A DNA stretch of 10,044 nucleotides from Conidiobolus incongruus B7586 (taxonomy: Eukaryota > Entomophthoromycota > Entomophthoromycetes > Entomophthorales > Conidiobolaceae), in contig JNEM01008444.1 in NCBI GenBank assembly GCA_000697335.1, positions 1 through 10,044 of the forward strand, given 5' to 3'. Of the stretch, positions 7,828 through 10,044 are shown one piece after another. A program made the translations under genes and the position numbers. The notes below the pieces were generated by a model. That model did no database searches, had not been told where the DNA came from, and was given only the letters and a program-made list of their open reading frames with translations. Position 1 is the first letter of the stretch. Every line of letters starts with the position of its first letter.

Positions 7828-9402
7828 TTAATTAGAAATTGTATTTTTATCAAATTTGCTTAATAAATTTTAATTATTTTATTATATATTTAACTGTGAT
7901 ACAATAATATATATCCAAGATGATCCATTTTAATTTTTCTTAAAAATATATACTATCTTATATTTGATTGATAAGAGATTTAGAGTTCAATTTTATATAT
8001 TTGTCTTGGTATTATCGAAATATTGTTTAATAATTTTTTATAGTCTTAGGTTGATTTAAATATCTATTGTATTTTGCCCTCTTTAAAAATTGTTTCAAAC
8101 TGTAATTAGTGTCTTGTTCAAAGCTTAAGATTAAAAATATTTCAAATTCAATTACATTATATACAAGTTCATTACTCTAATTGAAAAAATTATATCAATG
8201 TTGTTTTTCAATTATCAAGTTCGATCAGTTTTGATATCAACTATTTTAATCTTGAAAAAATTAATTAAAATTTTTGATTGATTATTTCTAAAAATGAAAT
8301 TTGATAGTAAAATCACGAAAAATATTATAGTTTACAATATGAAAAATTCGATCAGTTATACATTACACATTCTATATAAAATTATTTTAGCTTCAATTTT
8401 GAAATTTCTATTGCAAATATTAAATAAATATTTTAGACCATTGAATGATTAATTTTATAAACAAGGATTGTTTTAACACTAAATATCAAAATTTCTGATG
8501 AAAATAATTTATTGATTTTTCTATAAAAAGGCTAAGATATTGATTAAATTATATTTTATGTGAATTATAATTAGAAATATAATATCAAACAAAGATATTT
8601 AAAGTTAATTTGAATGCTCAATTTTTAATAGTCCACAAAGTATTATTTTAATAGTTTTTATTTTATCCCTAATTTTTAATTAAAATGATAAATTTCAATA
8701 CAAAAATTAAATTTAAAAATTATTGTTAATTCATAAATATTATTGTAAGAATATTCTATGTGTAATACATTCTATATAGCTGAGATTTTCTCTTGAGATC
8801 ATTTTTTAAACAAAATATGCAACTCTACAAATGTGTATTCAATTATGAATTTTATTTTACAATTTTATTTTGTTATAGTTTGATATATCATTGATACTTT
8901 TTTCACGATCATCTCTTAAGTCTTAGCCTTGAATATTAATATTGCCGACGATATATAAAATAACTCATTAGAAGCTATATATTCGCCATATTCGATTAAT
9001 TGAGTAGAATTGTATAGTTTTGTAGTTTAGCTAATAAGAATTTAATTATGAGATAAAGATGAGATATATTTTTAACTCGGGCGTTAATATGTGAGCGTTT
9101 TGGTATTAATTCATCATAACATATCAGCCAATATTATAGATTAATATATTAACAAAATAAAATAAAACTGATTAGAGGTGGAGCAATCTAAATGTATTAT
9201 CTTTTCAAGCACTATACATTATTACAATTCTCATTTCCATCAATTACATAGAGGATTACAAATCAAATGAAAATCCCATAAAAATTCTATATTAAATTAT
9301 TGAGGATAAATTATAATGCCATGTGTTTGGCAAAATATTAAACTTAAATGAAATCATTAATAGAATTAATAAATCATTAAATTAATATATGACATTATAA
9401 TT
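7828..9402. other. Long AT-rich spacer between the AFF-like gene and CYM1
   Basis: About 1.57 kb containing the 3' end of the AFF-like gene and the promoter of the protease gene. An AATAAA at 7862-7867, 35 nt after the stop, is a plausible poly(A) signal, although such hexamers are common at this base composition. An 11-mer, TTCGATCAGTT, occurs twice (8220-8230 and 8347-8357). A patch around 8930-9110 is somewhat less AT-rich, but it holds no open frame or tRNA that I can support. Nothing else is seen. Confidence 0.6.
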
Positions 9403-10044
9403 ATGATTAGTAGGTTTCAAAAATTAGCAAATAAATCGATTGTTCGTCCTAATCAATCTTTAAATAATCTAAGTTTTTCAAAATATTACTCAACTGTAAA
9501 AGGTAGTATTTTCATATCATTTAATTAACTATTTTTTAACTTTTTCGTTAGATTATCAACCTGGGAAACTAATCAACGGATTTATTATTAAAGAAGTAAT
9601 TCAACTATATTTATAAAATATGATAATGTTAAAAATAAATATTAATTTAATTCAATTTCAATAGAACAGAGATATCAAAGCTCTTGGGTTAACTGGTGTA
9701 ATTCTTGAACATCAAAAATCTGGCGCTCAACATTTGCATTTGGCTAAAGAAGATGAATCAAACAATGTTTTTAGTATTGGATTTCCAACTTTAAATAATA
9801 CTTCGGATGGTGTTGCACATATTTTAGTAATATCATGGAATTTAATTACATATATTAGCATACTAATCCTTTTTAGGAACATACCACTCTGTGTGGATCT
9901 CAAACATACCCAGTCAGGGACCCATTTTTCAAGATGATGCCACGCTCATTGGCTACATACATGAATGCTTGGACTGCTAATGATTTTACCCAATATCCAT
10001 TCTCTACTCAGAATGTGACTGATTATTATAACTTGATGAGCGTG
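9403..10044 (+). CDS. CYM1: Mitochondrial presequence protease Cym1/PreP (M16C metallopeptidase), 5' part
   Basis: First 158 residues of a protein that normally has about 1000; it continues past the right edge. Exons are 9403-9502, 9552-9595, 9665-9826 and 9877-10044, with introns of 49, 69 and 50 nt, the last carrying TACTAAT at 9861-9867. The start follows an in-frame TAA at 9370-9372. Residues 1-33 are basic, Ser/Asn-rich and free of acidic residues, ending SKYYSTVK: a mitochondrial targeting sequence. The mature part follows the family order: [22 protein letters not shown], the inverted zinc motif HILEH (H100, E103, H104), [31 protein letters not shown] and YPFSTQN. Cym1/PreP is a matrix zinc protease that degrades cleaved presequences and other short peptides inside a closed chamber; E103 is the catalytic base and the third zinc ligand lies beyond the window. 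Minor departures from the usual family text are PRSL for NRSL and NAWTAND for NAMTGSD. Identity is secure. Confidence 0.95.

Noticed and set aside
8220-8357. Direct repeat of TTCGATCAGTT, copies 127 bp apart
   Set aside because: An 11-bp match without extension or further copies is compatible with chance.
9040-9125. Somewhat G+C-richer patch with a C-box-like word on the minus strand
   Set aside because: No D box, no open frame and no tRNA B box; insufficient to call an RNA gene.
9827-9937. Open frame reading on from CYM1 exon 3
   Set aside because: It translates intron 3; splicing gives the conserved HILEH and TTLCGS motifs.
1-10044. Mobile elements, virus-derived sequences, CRISPR arrays, rRNA or tRNA genes
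   Set aside because: No transposase, reverse transcriptase, integrase or capsid-like frames, no long terminal repeats, no regularly spaced repeats and no tRNA-like boxes were found.

Overview
The window is AT-rich nuclear DNA from a eukaryote, most likely a fungus and probably an early-diverging or otherwise very AT-rich lineage. The evidence is: spliceosomal introns of only 46-70 nt with GTAA/GTRA donors, YTAAY-type branch sites (one a full TACTAAT) and TAG acceptors; the standard genetic code; housekeeping proteins of opisthokont type; and a protein with an N-terminal mitochondrial presequence. The lineage is an inference from style and protein resemblance and was not tested by a search.

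Five protein genes are visible. From left to right: (1) 1-930, minus strand, the 5' part of a nuclear-looking protein with a C2HC zinc finger followed by a PHD finger, in four exons including a 19-nt microexon, running off the left edge; (2) 1942-2136, minus strand, a complete single-exon NOP10, the small core subunit of H/ACA snoRNPs; (3) 2520-3062, plus strand, a complete four-exon HYPK-like protein, the ribosome/NatA-associated UBA-domain factor; (4) 4624-7827, plus strand, an uninterrupted 1067-codon gene for a largely disordered protein whose C-terminal 200 residues look like the AF4/FMR2 (AFF) C-terminal homology domain, suggesting a fungal super elongation complex scaffold; (5) 9403-10044, plus strand, the 5' part of the mitochondrial presequence protease Cym1/PreP (M16C), running off the right edge.

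The genes are separated by long, very AT-rich spacers (931-1941, 3063-4623, 7828-9402) in which no further gene, tRNA, rRNA, transposon or CRISPR array could be supported. NOP10 and HYPK are divergent and share a 383-bp promoter region. The genes do not form a pathway or cluster: the set covers chromatin reading, ribosome/snoRNP biogenesis, co-translational protein handling, transcription elongation and mitochondrial proteolysis, as expected of an ordinary core-gene region.

No new biological system stands out. The points most worth a second look are the AFF-like scaffold, a 60-nt multi-segment hairpin in its upstream region, a possible 54-nt leader intron just before its start codon, and the 19-nt microexon in the PHD gene.
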